A stretch of DNA of 26,993 nt from Minisyncoccota bacterium (GCA_018062165.1 JAGOSU010000001.1:1-26993), one strand, 5' to 3'. Shown: positions 16,713 to 24,868, numbered from the stretch's first letter. Program-made: numbers and translations. Notes: generated by a model not told the origin, from the sequence alone.

Positions 16713-17321
16713 ATGCCTACCCCGCACCCCAAGAAAGAGCGTACGTTCGTGATGATTAAGCCTGATGGCGTTCAGCGCGGACTGGTTGGCGAAATCGTCC
16801 GCCGTTTCGAGAACACGGGCCTCAAGCTCGTCTACCTCAAGCTCTCTATGCTCGACGAGACAAAACTCTGGGAGCACTACGGCAAGGATGACGCATGGTT
16901 TGAGAAGAAGGGAGCGGGCATCATGGCCGACCGCCAGGCAGCAGGACTCCCGGTAGAAAAGGAAGCCCTTGAGTATGGCAAGGACATCATCCGCGCACTC
17001 GTAACGTTCATGACCGCAGGACCGGTCGTTATGATGGTGATTGAAGGCAACCAGTCAGTTGCAGTGGTGAAGAAGCTTGTGGGAGGCACGGAGCCCGCAA
17101 CGTCAGACGTTGGTACCATTCGTGGTGACCTCACGGTGGACTCCTACTCTATTGCGGCAATTGATGACCGCGCAGTACGCAACCTCATTCACTGTTCAGA
17201 CCAGCCTTCAGAAGCTGAGCGCGAGATTGCACTCTGGCTCCCTGGAGCAGAAGTGCTCAGTTACCGCCTCGTTGGGGAACAAATTCTCTACGACGTTAAC
17301 CTCGACGGTATTCTCGAATAG
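16713..17321 (+). CDS. ndk: Nucleoside diphosphate kinase with insertions
   Basis: NDP kinase transfers the gamma-phosphate between nucleotides through a phospho-histidine. The catalytic His160 lies in NLIHCSDQPSEAEREI, and KPDGVQRGLVGEI (from Lys16) and GTIRGD (Arg137) are intact. At 202 residues it is well above the usual 140-150. The extra length is mainly an insertion at about residues 57-93 (GKDDAWFEKKGAGIMADRQA...), where normal enzymes have a short loop before LVxxMxxGPVV, a second insertion before the active-site His (DSYSIAAIDDRAVR), and an extended C-terminus. It has its own promoter and leader after map. Confidence 0.95.
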   Translation: MPTPHPKKERTFVMIKPDGVQRGLVGEIVRRFENTGLKLVYLKLSMLDETKLWEHYGKDDAWFEKKGAGIMADRQAAGLPVEKEALEYGKDIIRALVTFMTAGPVVMMVIEGNQSVAVVKKLVGGTEPATSDVGTIRGDLTVDSYSIAAIDDRAVRNLIHCSDQPSEAEREIALWLPGAEVLSYRLVGEQILYDVNLDGILE

Positions 17322-17341
17322 AAAGGAAGCAGCCAGAGTGA

Positions 17342-17347
17342 TATTCT
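17342..17347 (+). promoter_or_regulatory. -10 box of the OmdA-family gene
   Basis: TATTCT lies 6 nt before the ATG at 17354, another leaderless-type start. Confidence 0.5.
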
Positions 17348-17353
17348 CACTCT

Positions 17354-17659
17354 ATGGCTGCACCAAAGATTTCTGGCGGCACGGTACACACCCTCCCGTC
17401 TGATGTGCGAAAGGTCTTGAGTGTCGATGCTAAGGCACGTGCGGCATGGGAGAGTCTGACGCCGCTTGCGCGCAATGAATGGATTTGTTGGACTATTTCC
17501 GTACAAAAAGCAGAGACACGTCATGACCATGTGCGACGAGTACGGAGCCAACTGAAAGAAGGGAAGCGTCGCCCCTGCTGCTGGATTGGGTGTATTCATC
17601 GCCCTGACAAACCGATGAGCCCATCGGTAAAGGGAGTGCTCAATACACGAAGGAAATAA
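17354..17659 (+). CDS. YdeI/OmpD-associated (OmdA) family protein
   Basis: The 101 residues match the OmdA domain (bacteriocin-protection, YdeI or OmpD-associated). The family pattern is clear: LPSDVRKVLSVDAKARAAWESLTPLARNEWI, then the segment ending QKAETRHDHVRRVRSQLKEGKR. The C-terminal tail contains CCWIGCIHRP, with three Cys and a His that may be accidental or a small metal site. In many bacteria this domain is fused behind a DUF1905 domain in one protein. Here a separate DUF1905 gene lies at 24108-24404. The biochemical function of the family is not established. Confidence 0.85.
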   Translation: MAAPKISGGTVHTLPSDVRKVLSVDAKARAAWESLTPLARNEWICWTISVQKAETRHDHVRRVRSQLKEGKRRPCCWIGCIHRPDKPMSPSVKGVLNTRRK

Positions 17660-17699
17660 AGGCGATTGCGGTATCCACATCCCCTTCATAGAGGAGGAG

Positions 17700-17705
17700 T
17701 ATACT
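17700..17705 (+). promoter_or_regulatory. -10 box of the candidate ncRNA
   Basis: TATACT, with the predicted start at about 17711-17712, exactly where the closing helix of the structured RNA begins. No clear -35. Confidence 0.6.
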
Positions 17706-17710
17706 TATAC

Positions 17711-17875
17711 GTGGAGCCATTCCTTGAAACGCAACTTACTTTCCCTACGGGAGTCTTATATCTACGCACGATAGTGAACTTTGTTCCGATTCGAGCGATG
17801 CGGACACCCACTTGGCACTATCGAGTTGCCAAACGGGAATGGCTCTACGAAAGAATCCCGCGCTGCGGGATTTTC
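17711..17875 (+). ncRNA. Candidate structured non-coding RNA (about 165 nt), family unknown
   Basis: The 5' and 3' ends form an uninterrupted 15-bp helix: 17710-17724 pairs with 17835-17849, with two G-U pairs. Inside it, GCAAC (17731-17735) pairs with GTTGC (17825-17829), extendable by two pairs, across an internal loop (TGAAAC / CAAAC). A third helix pairs CGATAGTG (17769-17776) with CACTATCG (17816-17823), 8 bp. A small CCC-TAC-GGG hairpin (17743-17751) sits in the long 5' bulge, and TCCG/CGGA (17785-17788 / 17801-17804) caps the top. A -10 box precedes the RNA and an intrinsic terminator ends it. The overall form (closed rod with a large internal bulge, own promoter and terminator) recalls 6S RNA, but the strongly one-sided bulge does not fit well. 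I cannot assign an Rfam family. Confidence 0.75.
17854..17874 (+). terminator. Intrinsic terminator of the candidate ncRNA
   Basis: ATCCCGC-GCT-GCGGGAT, flanked by AA and TTT. It follows the closing helix of the RNA by 5 nt and precedes the promoter of the next gene. Confidence 0.85.
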
Positions 17876-17881
17876 TCGTGC

Positions 17882-17887
17882 TAAAGT
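17882..17887 (+). promoter_or_regulatory. -10 box of the YjdF-like gene
   Basis: TAAAGT lies 7 nt before the ATG at 17895, predicting a leaderless transcript for the two-gene unit. Confidence 0.55.
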
Positions 17888-17894
17888 GGTTTCT

Positions 17895-18254
17895 ATGCGG
17901 ATTCGCTGGCTCCTTCTCGCGCTCGCCTTGAGCGCGCTTCTGCTCTCCCTTCATCTCTGGGGTACCGCAGAGTTTTTGTACTGGAAGTTCGTGTGGTTCG
18001 ATAGCCCGATGCATCTCTTGGGAGGCATTACACTCGGCGTGTTCGTCGCTACGCTTTTGAAAGCTCCTCAGCCCGTTAAATTTTATGGGCTCATCTTGGT
18101 GCTCATTGTAGGGTGGGAGCTATTTGAGTTCCTCCTCGGTTCTCCACGCAAGGACAACTATGCGTTTGATACCGTACTTGATCTCTGCCTTGGTGTGCTC
18201 GGGGCATCGCTTGCGTATTATTCCGCTCGAAGGTCGCTATGGCGCTCCGCGTAA
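17895..18254 (+). CDS. YjdF/DUF2238-like inner-membrane protein
   Basis: The ATG at 17895 gives 119 residues with about four hydrophobic segments. It resembles the DUF2238/YjdF family: the pattern FDSPMHLLGGITLGVF, then VGWELFEFLLG, then YAFDTVLDLCLGVLGA places conserved Asp, His, Glu and Asp residues in and beside the membrane segments. Function is unknown. The 3' end overlaps the next gene by 16 nt. The resemblance is from pattern recognition, so family assignment is moderate. A longer in-frame reading from 17781 runs through the terminator and is rejected. Confidence 0.7.
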   Translation: MRIRWLLLALALSALLLSLHLWGTAEFLYWKFVWFDSPMHLLGGITLGVFVATLLKAPQPVKFYGLILVLIVGWELFEFLLGSPRKDNYAFDTVLDLCLGVLGASLAYYSARRSLWRSA

Positions 18255-19648
18255 CGTTCTACGGCGGTGCTGGCACCGTCACAGGTTCGAACTTCCTCGT
18301 TGAAAGCGGGAACAGCAAGGTGTTAGTGGATTGCGGTATTGAACAAGGAAAAGATTATTGTGAATCGTGTTCGTATGACCCATTCCCGTATGAGCCGGGA
18401 AGTATTAATGCACTTGTGATAACGCACGCGCACCTCGACCACATCGGACGCGCTCCACGCTTGGTGAAGGAAGGCTATGCAGGTCCCGTGTACATGACGG
18501 CTCCCACGCGTGATATTGCAGAGGCGATGCTTCGCGATAGTGCTGATATTCTCGGACAGAATGCTGCAGCGCGTGATTTGGCGCCACTGTATCTGCAGGA
18601 GCATGTGACGAAGTTTCTTTCACTCATTAAGGTCATTGAGTATCGGACGGAGACCAAGCTTACGGATGACCTCTCTTTGTATTTGCGAGACACGGGGCAC
18701 ATCCTTGGTGGGGCGAGTGTACGGCTGACGGACAAGGAAGGGGTGTCGCTTGCTTTCACGAGCGACATTGGGAACTCGCCAACCCCGCTTCTCCCAGACG
18801 CAGAGACTATTACTGACGCGGATGCTGTTGCTATTGAGAGTGTGTACGGAGACCGCCTGAACCCAGAGAAGGCGCATCGAGTCGAGAAGTTTAGGGACAC
18901 GCTTAAGAGCGCACTTGCTCGTGGTGGCCCCATCCTCATTCCCTCGTTCTCCATCGAGCGCACCCAGCTCATGCTCTATGAGCTCTCTAACCTCATGGAG
19001 GCAGGAGAACTACCACAGGTGCCGGTGTTCCTTGATTCACCTCTGGCCATTGAGGTTACGAACATCTACCGGAAGCACGGCGCGAAGTTCTTTAAGGATA
19101 CCGCTCAGGAAGAACTCAAGCGCGAGCATGACCTCTTCAACTTCCCGTTCCTACGGATGACGAAGTCCCGGGAGGAGTCTATGAGTATTGCGGAGGTGAA
19201 GGACCCGAAGATTATCATCGCAGGAGCTGGCATGAGTCACGGTGGTCGCATCGGGAAGTGGGAGCACCGCTACCTCCCAGACCCTAAGACCACCCTCATC
19301 ATGGTGGGGTACCAGGCACCAGGAAGTCCAGGGAGAATGCTCCAGGATGGCGCTAAGAAGGTGCGCATTGACCATCGGGACGTTACGGTGCGTGGACATA
19401 TCGAGACCCTGCATGGCTGGTCTGGGCATGCAGACCGGGACGGGCTCCTCAAGTTTGCGGAAGGGTGTCTGCCTCGGACAAAGAACTTTTTTGTGACGCT
19501 CGGAGAGCCATCGTCTGCGCGCTTTCTTGCGCAGCGTATTCACGATTTCCTCGGGACGCGCGCGATTGTACCGGGGAAGGGAGATGTGTGGGAGGTGACG
19601 AAGGAAGGAGTGAAGAGGATAGAGAGCCAGAAAGGGTTTGAGGCGTAG
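18239..19648 (+). CDS. Beta-CASP metallo-beta-lactamase-fold nuclease
   Basis: The 469 residues have the CPSF73/RNA-specificity metallo-beta-lactamase layout. The metal-binding HAHLDH is at 63-68, His154 at DTGHILGG and Asp176 at TSDIG. The beta-CASP domain follows, with ESVYGDR (200-206, motif A), GGPILIPSFSIERTQLML and DSPLAIEVT. Then come AGAGMSHGGRI and the motif B histidine in GWSGHAD (His397). Motif C, normally VHGEP, reads VTLGEP here, so the expected last zinc ligand is Leu421. Family members are RNA endo/exonucleases. The gene overlaps the preceding membrane-protein gene by 16 nt. Activity with the altered motif C is uncertain. Confidence 0.92.
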   Translation: MALRVTFYGGAGTVTGSNFLVESGNSKVLVDCGIEQGKDYCESCSYDPFPYEPGSINALVITHAHLDHIGRAPRLVKEGYAGPVYMTAPTRDIAEAMLRDSADILGQNAAARDLAPLYLQEHVTKFLSLIKVIEYRTETKLTDDLSLYLRDTGHILGGASVRLTDKEGVSLAFTSDIGNSPTPLLPDAETITDADAVAIESVYGDRLNPEKAHRVEKFRDTLKSALARGGPILIPSFSIERTQLMLYELSNLMEAGELPQVPVFLDSPLAIEVTNIYRKHGAKFFKDTAQEELKREHDLFNFPFLRMTKSREESMSIAEVKDPKIIIAGAGMSHGGRIGKWEHRYLPDPKTTLIMVGYQAPGSPGRMLQDGAKKVRIDHRDVTVRGHIETLHGWSGHADRDGLLKFAEGCLPRTKNFFVTLGEPSSARFLAQRIHDFLGTRAIVPGKGDVWEVTKEGVKRIESQKGFEA

Positions 19649-19662
19649 GTGATGAGTACGGG

Positions 19663-19668
19663 TATAAT
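19663..19668 (+). promoter_or_regulatory. -10 box of the YgjV-like gene
   Basis: A perfect TATAAT lies 8 nt before the ATG at 19677, predicting a leaderless transcript. Confidence 0.65.
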
Positions 19669-19676
19669 CTGCTGAC

Positions 19677-20204
19677 ATGGATTTCCTCCACGACTTCTGG
19701 CTCATTCAAGCCATCGGTGCAATCGGACTCATATTCGTCATCTTTGCTTGGAATGCAAAGAATAGGGTGAGCATTCTTTCTTTACAATCACTCAGTACGG
19801 TACTCTTCTTTGTTCATTACGTCCTTCTTTCAGCCTTTGCAGGTGCAGCCATGTGCTTGGTGGTTTTGGGGCGTAATTTTGTATTCGCTCAAAAGGATAA
19901 GAAGTGGGCAAATCACCCGGCATGGTTTTACGTGTTCGCTCTTATTTCAGTAGCTGCCCTCATTCCTTTCTGGGAAGGTTGGATTAGCATCCTTCCGGTT
20001 GTAGCGGTCATTATTGGTGTCCATGCGATGTCGAAGGATCGTCCTGCAGACATGCGGCTCTATATGCTTGCAGCCTGTCTTCTTTGGGTTCCGTACACGA
20101 TTGTCGTCGATTCTTATTCAGGGCTCTTGAATCAAATCGTGGGAATCGTCGGCATTCTTATGGGCATGTATAGGCACGACAGGAAACCGGTGATTCCTGA
20201 ATAG
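19677..20204 (+). CDS. YgjV-family inner-membrane protein
   Basis: The 175 residues are mostly hydrophobic, with about six membrane segments. The opening QAIGAIGLIFVIFAWNAKNR and the segment STVLFFVHYVLLSAFAGAAM fit the Imp-YgjV family, which has no established function. It forms a single-gene unit between the nuclease and the flavoprotein. Confidence 0.8.
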   Translation: MDFLHDFWLIQAIGAIGLIFVIFAWNAKNRVSILSLQSLSTVLFFVHYVLLSAFAGAAMCLVVLGRNFVFAQKDKKWANHPAWFYVFALISVAALIPFWEGWISILPVVAVIIGVHAMSKDRPADMRLYMLAACLLWVPYTIVVDSYSGLLNQIVGIVGILMGMYRHDRKPVIPE

Positions 20205-20242
20205 GGTGCAGGTTCCAACATCGTCCAAGACAGCCAGCAAGG

Positions 20243-20248
20243 TATAGT
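20243..20248 (+). promoter_or_regulatory. -10 box of the flavoprotein gene
   Basis: TATAGT lies 6 nt before the ATG at 20255, leaderless-type. Confidence 0.6.
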
Positions 20249-20254
20249 TTCAGC

Positions 20255-21502
20255 ATGGTTCCCGACTCCCATCATTTTGATGTCATCGTCATAGGCGGCG
20301 GTGCAGCAGGGCTTATGGCAGCTGGTCGTGCAGCAGAACGCGGCAAGCGGGTCCTTTTGTTTGAGAAGAACCAGAAGGCAGGAGAGAAGCTCCGTATTAC
20401 CGGGGGAGGGCGTTGCAACATCACGAATGCGGAAGAGGACACCAAGGTACTCCTTTCTCATTACGGTTCCGCAGAGCCGTTTCTCCACTCTGCGTTCTCT
20501 GAGTTTGGCATGGAGGAGGCGTTCAAATTCTTCGAGTCTCGCAAACTGCCGCTCAAGGTGGAGGCACGTAAGCGTGCGTTCCCTCAGAGCGAGAAGGCAC
20601 CTGACGTCGTGCGGACACTTGTCTCCTATGTGCGAGACGGGAAGGTTGATGTGCGTCTTGGTACGCCAGTGCGACAGGTGGTTGTTGCGAATGGGAAGGT
20701 GGAGAAGATAATCGCAAGCGGAGGGGAGTTCTTTGCTGACTCCTATATCTTTGCGACCGGCGGCGTGTCACACCCGGAGACCGGTTCCACAGGGGATGGC
20801 TTTGGTTGGCTGCGGGCACTCGGGCATACGGTGGAGGAACCAACGCCCACCATCGTGCCGCTTAAGGCCAAGGACGCATGGATACGCTCTTTGGCAGGTA
20901 AGTCGCTTCTAGACGCGAAGATAACCTTCTATTTGGGTGCTGAGAAGAAGTTCAGCAGTACGGGCACCATCCTTCTCACACACTTCGGTCTCTCTGGCCC
21001 CACTATCCTTAACAACGCTGGGAAGGTTGCGGACCTACTCCATGAAGCGCCGGTTACCGCCACGATAGATCTTTTCCCTGCGCTTAACATTGGGGAATTA
21101 GATACAAAGTTCCGTGAGCATTTTGATGCAAACAAGAACAAGCTCCTCAAGAACGTTGCGCATGAGTTCTTGCCACCGGGCACAGTGGACGTGCTTTTGG
21201 CGCTTGCGCCTAGTGTTGACCCAGAGAAGAAAGCACACAGTGTTACGAAAGAGGAGCGGCGAGCGCTTGTTGATATGGCGAAAGAGCTGCCGGTCTCCAT
21301 ATCTGGACTCATGGGATTTGACCGTGCGGTGGTTGCTGACGGCGGGGTGCGGCTTACTGAAATTGATATGCGCACCATGCGCTCGCTCCGCGCCTCGAAT
21401 CTATTTGTAATTGGAGACTTGCTCCATATACAACGACCCTCTGGCGGGTACTCGCTCCAGCTTTGTTGGACCACCGGGTATGTGGCGGGGAGCAATGCAT
21501 AG
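20255..21502 (+). CDS. BaiN/HI0933-family flavoprotein (NAD(P)/FAD-dependent oxidoreductase)
   Basis: The 415 residues match the HI0933/YhiN/BaiN family. The FAD-binding dinucleotide fold begins at DVIVIGGGAAGLMAAGRAAERG (GGGAAG at 14-19) and the family signature GEKLRITGGGRCNITN follows at 43-58. ATGGVSHPETGSTGDG is in the second FAD motif, and the C-terminal PSGGYSLQLCWTTGYVAG closes the flavin site. BaiN reduces bile-acid intermediates in gut clostridia, but the substrate of most members, including this one, is unknown. It is a single-gene unit. Confidence 0.93.
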   Translation: MVPDSHHFDVIVIGGGAAGLMAAGRAAERGKRVLLFEKNQKAGEKLRITGGGRCNITNAEEDTKVLLSHYGSAEPFLHSAFSEFGMEEAFKFFESRKLPLKVEARKRAFPQSEKAPDVVRTLVSYVRDGKVDVRLGTPVRQVVVANGKVEKIIASGGEFFADSYIFATGGVSHPETGSTGDGFGWLRALGHTVEEPTPTIVPLKAKDAWIRSLAGKSLLDAKITFYLGAEKKFSSTGTILLTHFGLSGPTILNNAGKVADLLHEAPVTATIDLFPALNIGELDTKFREHFDANKNKLLKNVAHEFLPPGTVDVLLALAPSVDPEKKAHSVTKEERRALVDMAKELPVSISGLMGFDRAVVADGGVRLTEIDMRTMRSLRASNLFVIGDLLHIQRPSGGYSLQLCWTTGYVAGSNA

Positions 21503-21532
21503 AGAGGCTTTGGGTGCTCTTAGGACGGCGTA

Positions 21533-21554
21533 GTTGAGCCACGTTCATCTCAAC
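21533..21554. other. Hairpin between the flavoprotein gene and the M14 pair
   Basis: GTTGAG pairs with CTCAAC around a 10-nt loop, with no T-run on the plus strand. It could be a weak terminator of the flavoprotein transcript. Confidence 0.3.
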
Positions 21555-21570
21555 CTAAAAGTACACATGG

Positions 21571-21576
21571 TACGAT
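21571..21576 (+). promoter_or_regulatory. -10 box of the M14-like pair
   Basis: TACGAT lies 8 nt before the ATG at 21585, leaderless-type. No -35 is evident. Confidence 0.45.
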
Positions 21577-21584
21577 GACTGCAT

Positions 21585-22475
21585 ATGAAATACATACTTT
21601 CCGCAATCATTCTCATCCTTCTTATTGGCGCCGGGTGGTATTTCTTCCTTCGGCAGGCACCCGCTCTCGCTCCCGAGAGCCCAGAAGTGTCGGGAACAGA
21701 GAACCCGGCAGATGTGGCGTCGCCACAGCAGGACGATGGCATGACCGTCATCGGACATTCAGCAGAGGGAGCTGACATTACCGCCTACCACTACGGTACA
21801 GGCGTTGACGAAGTTCTGTTCGTAGGCGGCATTCACGGTGGCTACTCTTGGAACACTGCGCTCGTTGCCTATGAGCTCATGGACTATCTTGAGGCAAATG
21901 AAGCCACGATTCCTTCAAATGTGCGTGTGACCGTCATCCCTGCGCTTAACCCTGACGGGCTTCAGGACGTTGTTGGGACAACGGGCCGTTTCGAGGCGAG
22001 CGACGTATCCTCGAGCGCTGACACTACTGCAGCGCGTTTCAACGGAAACGACGTAGACCTGAACCGTAACTTCGATTGTGATTGGCAGGAAGACGCAGTG
22101 TGGCAGAGCAAGCCAGTGAGTGGTGGCAGTGCCGCATTCTCTGAGCCTGAAGCCCAGGCAATCCGCGACTATGTAGGGACGAAGGGTCCCAAGGCGGTCA
22201 TTGTCTGGTATGCGTCTGCAGGTGGGGTATACGCTTCCAACTGTCACAACGGCGTGCTCGCAGAGACGCGCGAGATACTCAACCGCTACGCAAAGGCGTC
22301 AGGCTACCCTGCTCATGAGACCTTCGATTACTACGCGGTTACTGGTGACATGACCAACTGGCTCGCCAAGGTTGGCGTTCCAGCCATCAGCGTCTTGCTC
22401 TCGGACCACACGAGCACCGAGTGGTCGAAGAACCAGGCAGGCATAGACGCCATCCTTAATTATTACGCTGAGTAA
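21585..22475 (+). CDS. M14-like protein lacking catalytic residues (probable pseudoenzyme)
   Basis: The 296 residues start with a membrane anchor (about 3-22), then a Pro/Glu/Ser-rich linker, then a zinc carboxypeptidase (M14) fold. GGIHGGYSWN keeps the first ligand His84 and DLNRNF keeps Asn160-Arg161, the substrate-binding pair. Compared with the next gene, three key residues are changed: the Glu ligand is Ser88, the second His ligand is Tyr209, and the catalytic Glu is Leu271. It should neither bind zinc properly nor hydrolyse. It may bind a peptide or peptidoglycan stem peptide, or regulate its partner. The stop overlaps the next ATG by 1 nt (TAATG), so the pair is coupled. Confidence 0.85.
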   Translation: MKYILSAIILILLIGAGWYFFLRQAPALAPESPEVSGTENPADVASPQQDDGMTVIGHSAEGADITAYHYGTGVDEVLFVGGIHGGYSWNTALVAYELMDYLEANEATIPSNVRVTVIPALNPDGLQDVVGTTGRFEASDVSSSADTTAARFNGNDVDLNRNFDCDWQEDAVWQSKPVSGGSAAFSEPEAQAIRDYVGTKGPKAVIVWYASAGGVYASNCHNGVLAETREILNRYAKASGYPAHETFDYYAVTGDMTNWLAKVGVPAISVLLSDHTSTEWSKNQAGIDAILNYYAE

Positions 22476-23350
22476 TGTTTCTGGCCTCGACTAAGGGGCG
22501 AATCATAGCAGGTGCGATTGCGCTCGCGGCTCTTGCTGCGGGCGTCCTGCTATTCTTCATGACCCGCCCAGAGGCGCCAGTTGGGAAAGCGCCCACTGTT
22601 GAACAGTCTGCCGTCGAACGCTCTATCATTGGGAGTTCTGTTGAAGGCCGCTCTATTGAAGCGTACGCGTACGGAACAGGGAACACCACGCTCGCATTCG
22701 TTGGTGGCATCCATGGCGGCTATGAATGGAACAGTGTGCTCCTTGCCTACGAGCTCATGGACCATCTGGAAGAGAATCCGGACCTCATCCCGGCGAACCT
22801 ACAGATAGTGGTCATCCCTTCTGCGAACCCAGACGGGCTCTACAAGATAGTGAAGAAGGAAGGACGCTTTACGCGCTCCGATGTTGTTTCTGGCGACCAG
22901 TCCGCAGGGCGGTTCAATGCAAATGGCGTAGACTTGAACCGTAACTTTGCGTGTAAGTGGCAACCACAAGCGACATGGCGAGGAGAGACCGTGAGTGCCG
23001 GCACTGCGGCGTTCTCAGAGCCAGAGGCCAAGGCACTACGCGATTTCTTTGAGGAAGTGCGGCCTGCAGCGGCAGTCTTCTTCCACAGTCAGGCGAATGC
23101 CGTGTATGCATCAGAGTGTGAGGCTGGTGTGCTTCCAGAGACTCTCGTGGTTATGAACGCGTATGCGAGCGCGGCTGGGTACCCTGCAGTGAGCACATTT
23201 GATGCGTATCCGGTCACGGGCGACATCGAAGGATGGCTTGCGTCCATCGGTATTCCAGCGGTCACAGTAGAACTTTCCTCCCACGAGGCGGTGGAATGGG
23301 AGCGGAACTGGCGTGGTGTTGCCGCGCTTCTGGAACGGTACGGGGAGTAG
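22475..23350 (+). CDS. M14-family zinc carboxypeptidase, membrane-anchored
   Basis: The 291 residues are a close paralogue of the preceding protein: a membrane anchor (about 9-29), a short linker, then the M14 domain. All expected residues are present: His80 and Glu84 in GGIHGGYEWN (the ligand pair is spaced HxxxE here instead of the usual HxxE), Asn155-Arg156 in DLNRNF, His204 in VFFHSQ, and the catalytic Glu266 in VTVELSSHE. It is probably tethered to the outer face of the membrane. The substrate could be peptides or peptidoglycan; the sequence does not decide. It is translated from the same transcript as the inactive-looking partner. Confidence 0.9.
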   Translation: MFLASTKGRIIAGAIALAALAAGVLLFFMTRPEAPVGKAPTVEQSAVERSIIGSSVEGRSIEAYAYGTGNTTLAFVGGIHGGYEWNSVLLAYELMDHLEENPDLIPANLQIVVIPSANPDGLYKIVKKEGRFTRSDVVSGDQSAGRFNANGVDLNRNFACKWQPQATWRGETVSAGTAAFSEPEAKALRDFFEEVRPAAAVFFHSQANAVYASECEAGVLPETLVVMNAYASAAGYPAVSTFDAYPVTGDIEGWLASIGIPAVTVELSSHEAVEWERNWRGVAALLERYGE

Positions 23351-23396
23351 GGTTCGAATCCTGGGCGGTCAGCTCGAAAAAGAAAACAGACTGTGA

Positions 23397-23402
23397 AATA
23401 AT
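23397..23402 (+). promoter_or_regulatory. -10 box of the VOC-DUF1059-DUF1905 unit
   Basis: AATAAT lies 7 nt before the ATG at 23410, leaderless-type. Confidence 0.45.
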
Positions 23403-23409
23403 CATCGAT

Positions 23410-23892
23410 ATGAACACAATACCTAAAAACACTATTTGCCTCTGGTTTGAAAAGGATGCTGAAGCTGCAGCAAATTTCTACGCTGCTACGTTTCCTGACA
23501 GCACGGTAGGCAATATATTTCATGCGCCTACTGATTTTCCTGACGGAAAGGCGGGTGACGTCCTCACCGTAGAATTTACCGTGTGTGGAATTCCCTGCGT
23601 TGGTCTCAATGGCGGCTCTGCCTTCAAGCAAAGCGAAGCGTTCTCGTTCCAGATCTCAACGGATACTCAGGAGGAGACGGACCGTTACTGGAACGCCATT
23701 GTTGAGAATGGAGGTCAGGAAAGCGCGTGCGGATGGTGCAAGGACCGTTGGGGAGTGTCCTGGCAGATTACCCCACGTACTCTCATTGAGGCGCTCGCCG
23801 TTGGCGGGGAAGAGGCAAAGCGTGCGTTTGAGGCGATGATGACTATGGGGAAAATTGACGTCGCCACTATTGATGCGGCGCGACAGGGATAA
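23410..23892 (+). CDS. VOC-superfamily protein, PhnB-like
   Basis: The ATG at 23410 gives 160 residues matching the PhnB / 3-demethylubiquinone-9 3-methyltransferase-like VOC family. Signatures are ICLWFEKDAEAAANFYAATFPDS, DVLTVEFTVCGIPCVGLNGG, and the C-terminal CGWCKDRWGVSWQITP. VOC proteins bind metals and small molecules; the substrate here is unknown, and the methyltransferase name is historical. It is the first gene of a three-gene unit. A longer reading from 23233 overlaps the M14 gene and is rejected. Confidence 0.88.
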   Translation: MNTIPKNTICLWFEKDAEAAANFYAATFPDSTVGNIFHAPTDFPDGKAGDVLTVEFTVCGIPCVGLNGGSAFKQSEAFSFQISTDTQEETDRYWNAIVENGGQESACGWCKDRWGVSWQITPRTLIEALAVGGEEAKRAFEAMMTMGKIDVATIDAARQG

Positions 23893-23893
23893 T

Positions 23894-24115
23894 ATGGCTA
23901 AGACAGTTACTTGCCGTGAGCTAGGCGGCACCTGCGAAGAGCAGTTCTCGGGCGAAACGTTCAACGAGATTATGCAGAAGGGTGGCGCGCACATGATGGG
24001 AGACGAGGCCCATACAAGTGCCATCATGAGCATGGAAGCGCGCACAGGGGAGAATAGGGAACAGTGGATGGAACGAATGCAGAGAGAGTTTGATGCGAAG
24101 CCCGAGGATGCCTAA
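23894..24115 (+). CDS. DUF1059 small protein
   Basis: The ATG at 23894, 1 nt after the preceding stop, gives 73 residues. MAKTVTCRELGGTCEEQFSG fits the start of the DUF1059 family, which normally has a CxxxGxxC-type N-terminus and a HxxxxH-type second half. Here the second half reads GGAHMMGDEAHTSAIMSMEA. Function is unknown. The stop overlaps the next gene by 8 nt. The 13 extra residues of an upstream in-frame ATG lie inside the VOC gene and are rejected. Confidence 0.78.
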   Translation: MAKTVTCRELGGTCEEQFSGETFNEIMQKGGAHMMGDEAHTSAIMSMEARTGENREQWMERMQREFDAKPEDA

Positions 24116-24404
24116 GTCGTTCAAGCTGAAATCAAAAGTACTGGTGTACCAAGGCATGAGCGCATGGCGCTTTCTTGCCATCCCCCTACGGGAAGGGAAG
24201 GAAATAAAAGAGAACTATGGGAAGTTGGCGAAGGGATGGGGGTCACTTCCTGTGTCCGTAACCATAGGCACAACGGTGTGGGATACATCTATTTTCCCCG
24301 ACAAGAAGAGTGGAACATACCTGCTCCCTCTTAAGGCCAAGGTGCGCAAGGCAGAGGACATCGCTGATGATGCTGTGGTTTCCTTCGGGCTCACACTACG
24401 GTAA
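24108..24404 (+). CDS. DUF1905 family protein
   Basis: The ATG at 24108 gives 98 residues. WRFLAIP near the N-terminus and GWGSLPVSVTIGTTVWDTSIFPDKKSGTYLLPLKAKVRKAEDI match DUF1905, a small beta-barrel domain of unknown function. It commonly forms the N-terminal half of YdeI/OmdA-type proteins; the OmdA half is a separate gene at 17354-17659. The 8-nt overlap with DUF1059 indicates a coupled operon. Confidence 0.87.
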   Translation: MPKSFKLKSKVLVYQGMSAWRFLAIPLREGKEIKENYGKLAKGWGSLPVSVTIGTTVWDTSIFPDKKSGTYLLPLKAKVRKAEDIADDAVVSFGLTLR

Positions 24405-24435
24405 GAATCTGGGAACTCATACAAGGTTGGTTTGC

Positions 24436-24441
24436 TACAAT
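24436..24441 (+). promoter_or_regulatory. -10 box of the DUF1428 gene
   Basis: TACAAT lies 8 nt before the ATG at 24450. It also decides the start: the upstream in-frame ATG at 24432 lies ahead of the box and would not be on the transcript. Confidence 0.6.
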
Positions 24442-24449
24442 GCAACCAT

Positions 24450-24848
24450 ATGAAAACAAAAACCAAAGGTGCCAACTACGTAGATGGGTTCGTGTTCGTT
24501 GTTCCAAAAAAGAACGTCCCAGCTTATAAGAAAATGGCGCGTGACGGAGCGGCTGCGTGGAAGAAGTTCGGTGCACTCGACTACAAGGAGTGCATGGGCA
24601 ATGATCTCAACATCAAAGGGTCAAAAGACATGCCAGCCCCACTCTTGTTCACTACGCTCACCAAGGCAAAGCCAAGCGAGACGGTGTGGTTCTCCTTCAT
24701 CACCTTCAAGAGCAAGGCGCATCGCAACCAGGTGAACAAGGCAGTCATGGCCTACTTCAGCAAGAAGTATGCAAACGAGAAAGACATGTCGATGCCCTTC
24801 GATGTGAGGCGCATGGCATACGGAGGCTTCTCGGTAGAAGTGGGGTAA
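24450..24848 (+). CDS. DUF1428 (YbaA-like) protein
   Basis: The 132 residues match DUF1428: NYVDGFVFVVPKKNVPAYKKMA at the start, EC and WFSFITFKSKAHRNQVNKAVM in the middle, and MPFDVRRMAYGGFSVEV at the end. The fold is a dimeric alpha/beta-barrel; function is unknown. It ends at a bidirectional terminator shared with rplT. Confidence 0.9.
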   Translation: MKTKTKGANYVDGFVFVVPKKNVPAYKKMARDGAAAWKKFGALDYKECMGNDLNIKGSKDMPAPLLFTTLTKAKPSETVWFSFITFKSKAHRNQVNKAVMAYFSKKYANEKDMSMPFDVRRMAYGGFSVEVG

Positions 24849-24868
24849 CCAAGCGTTGCAGAGCTAAC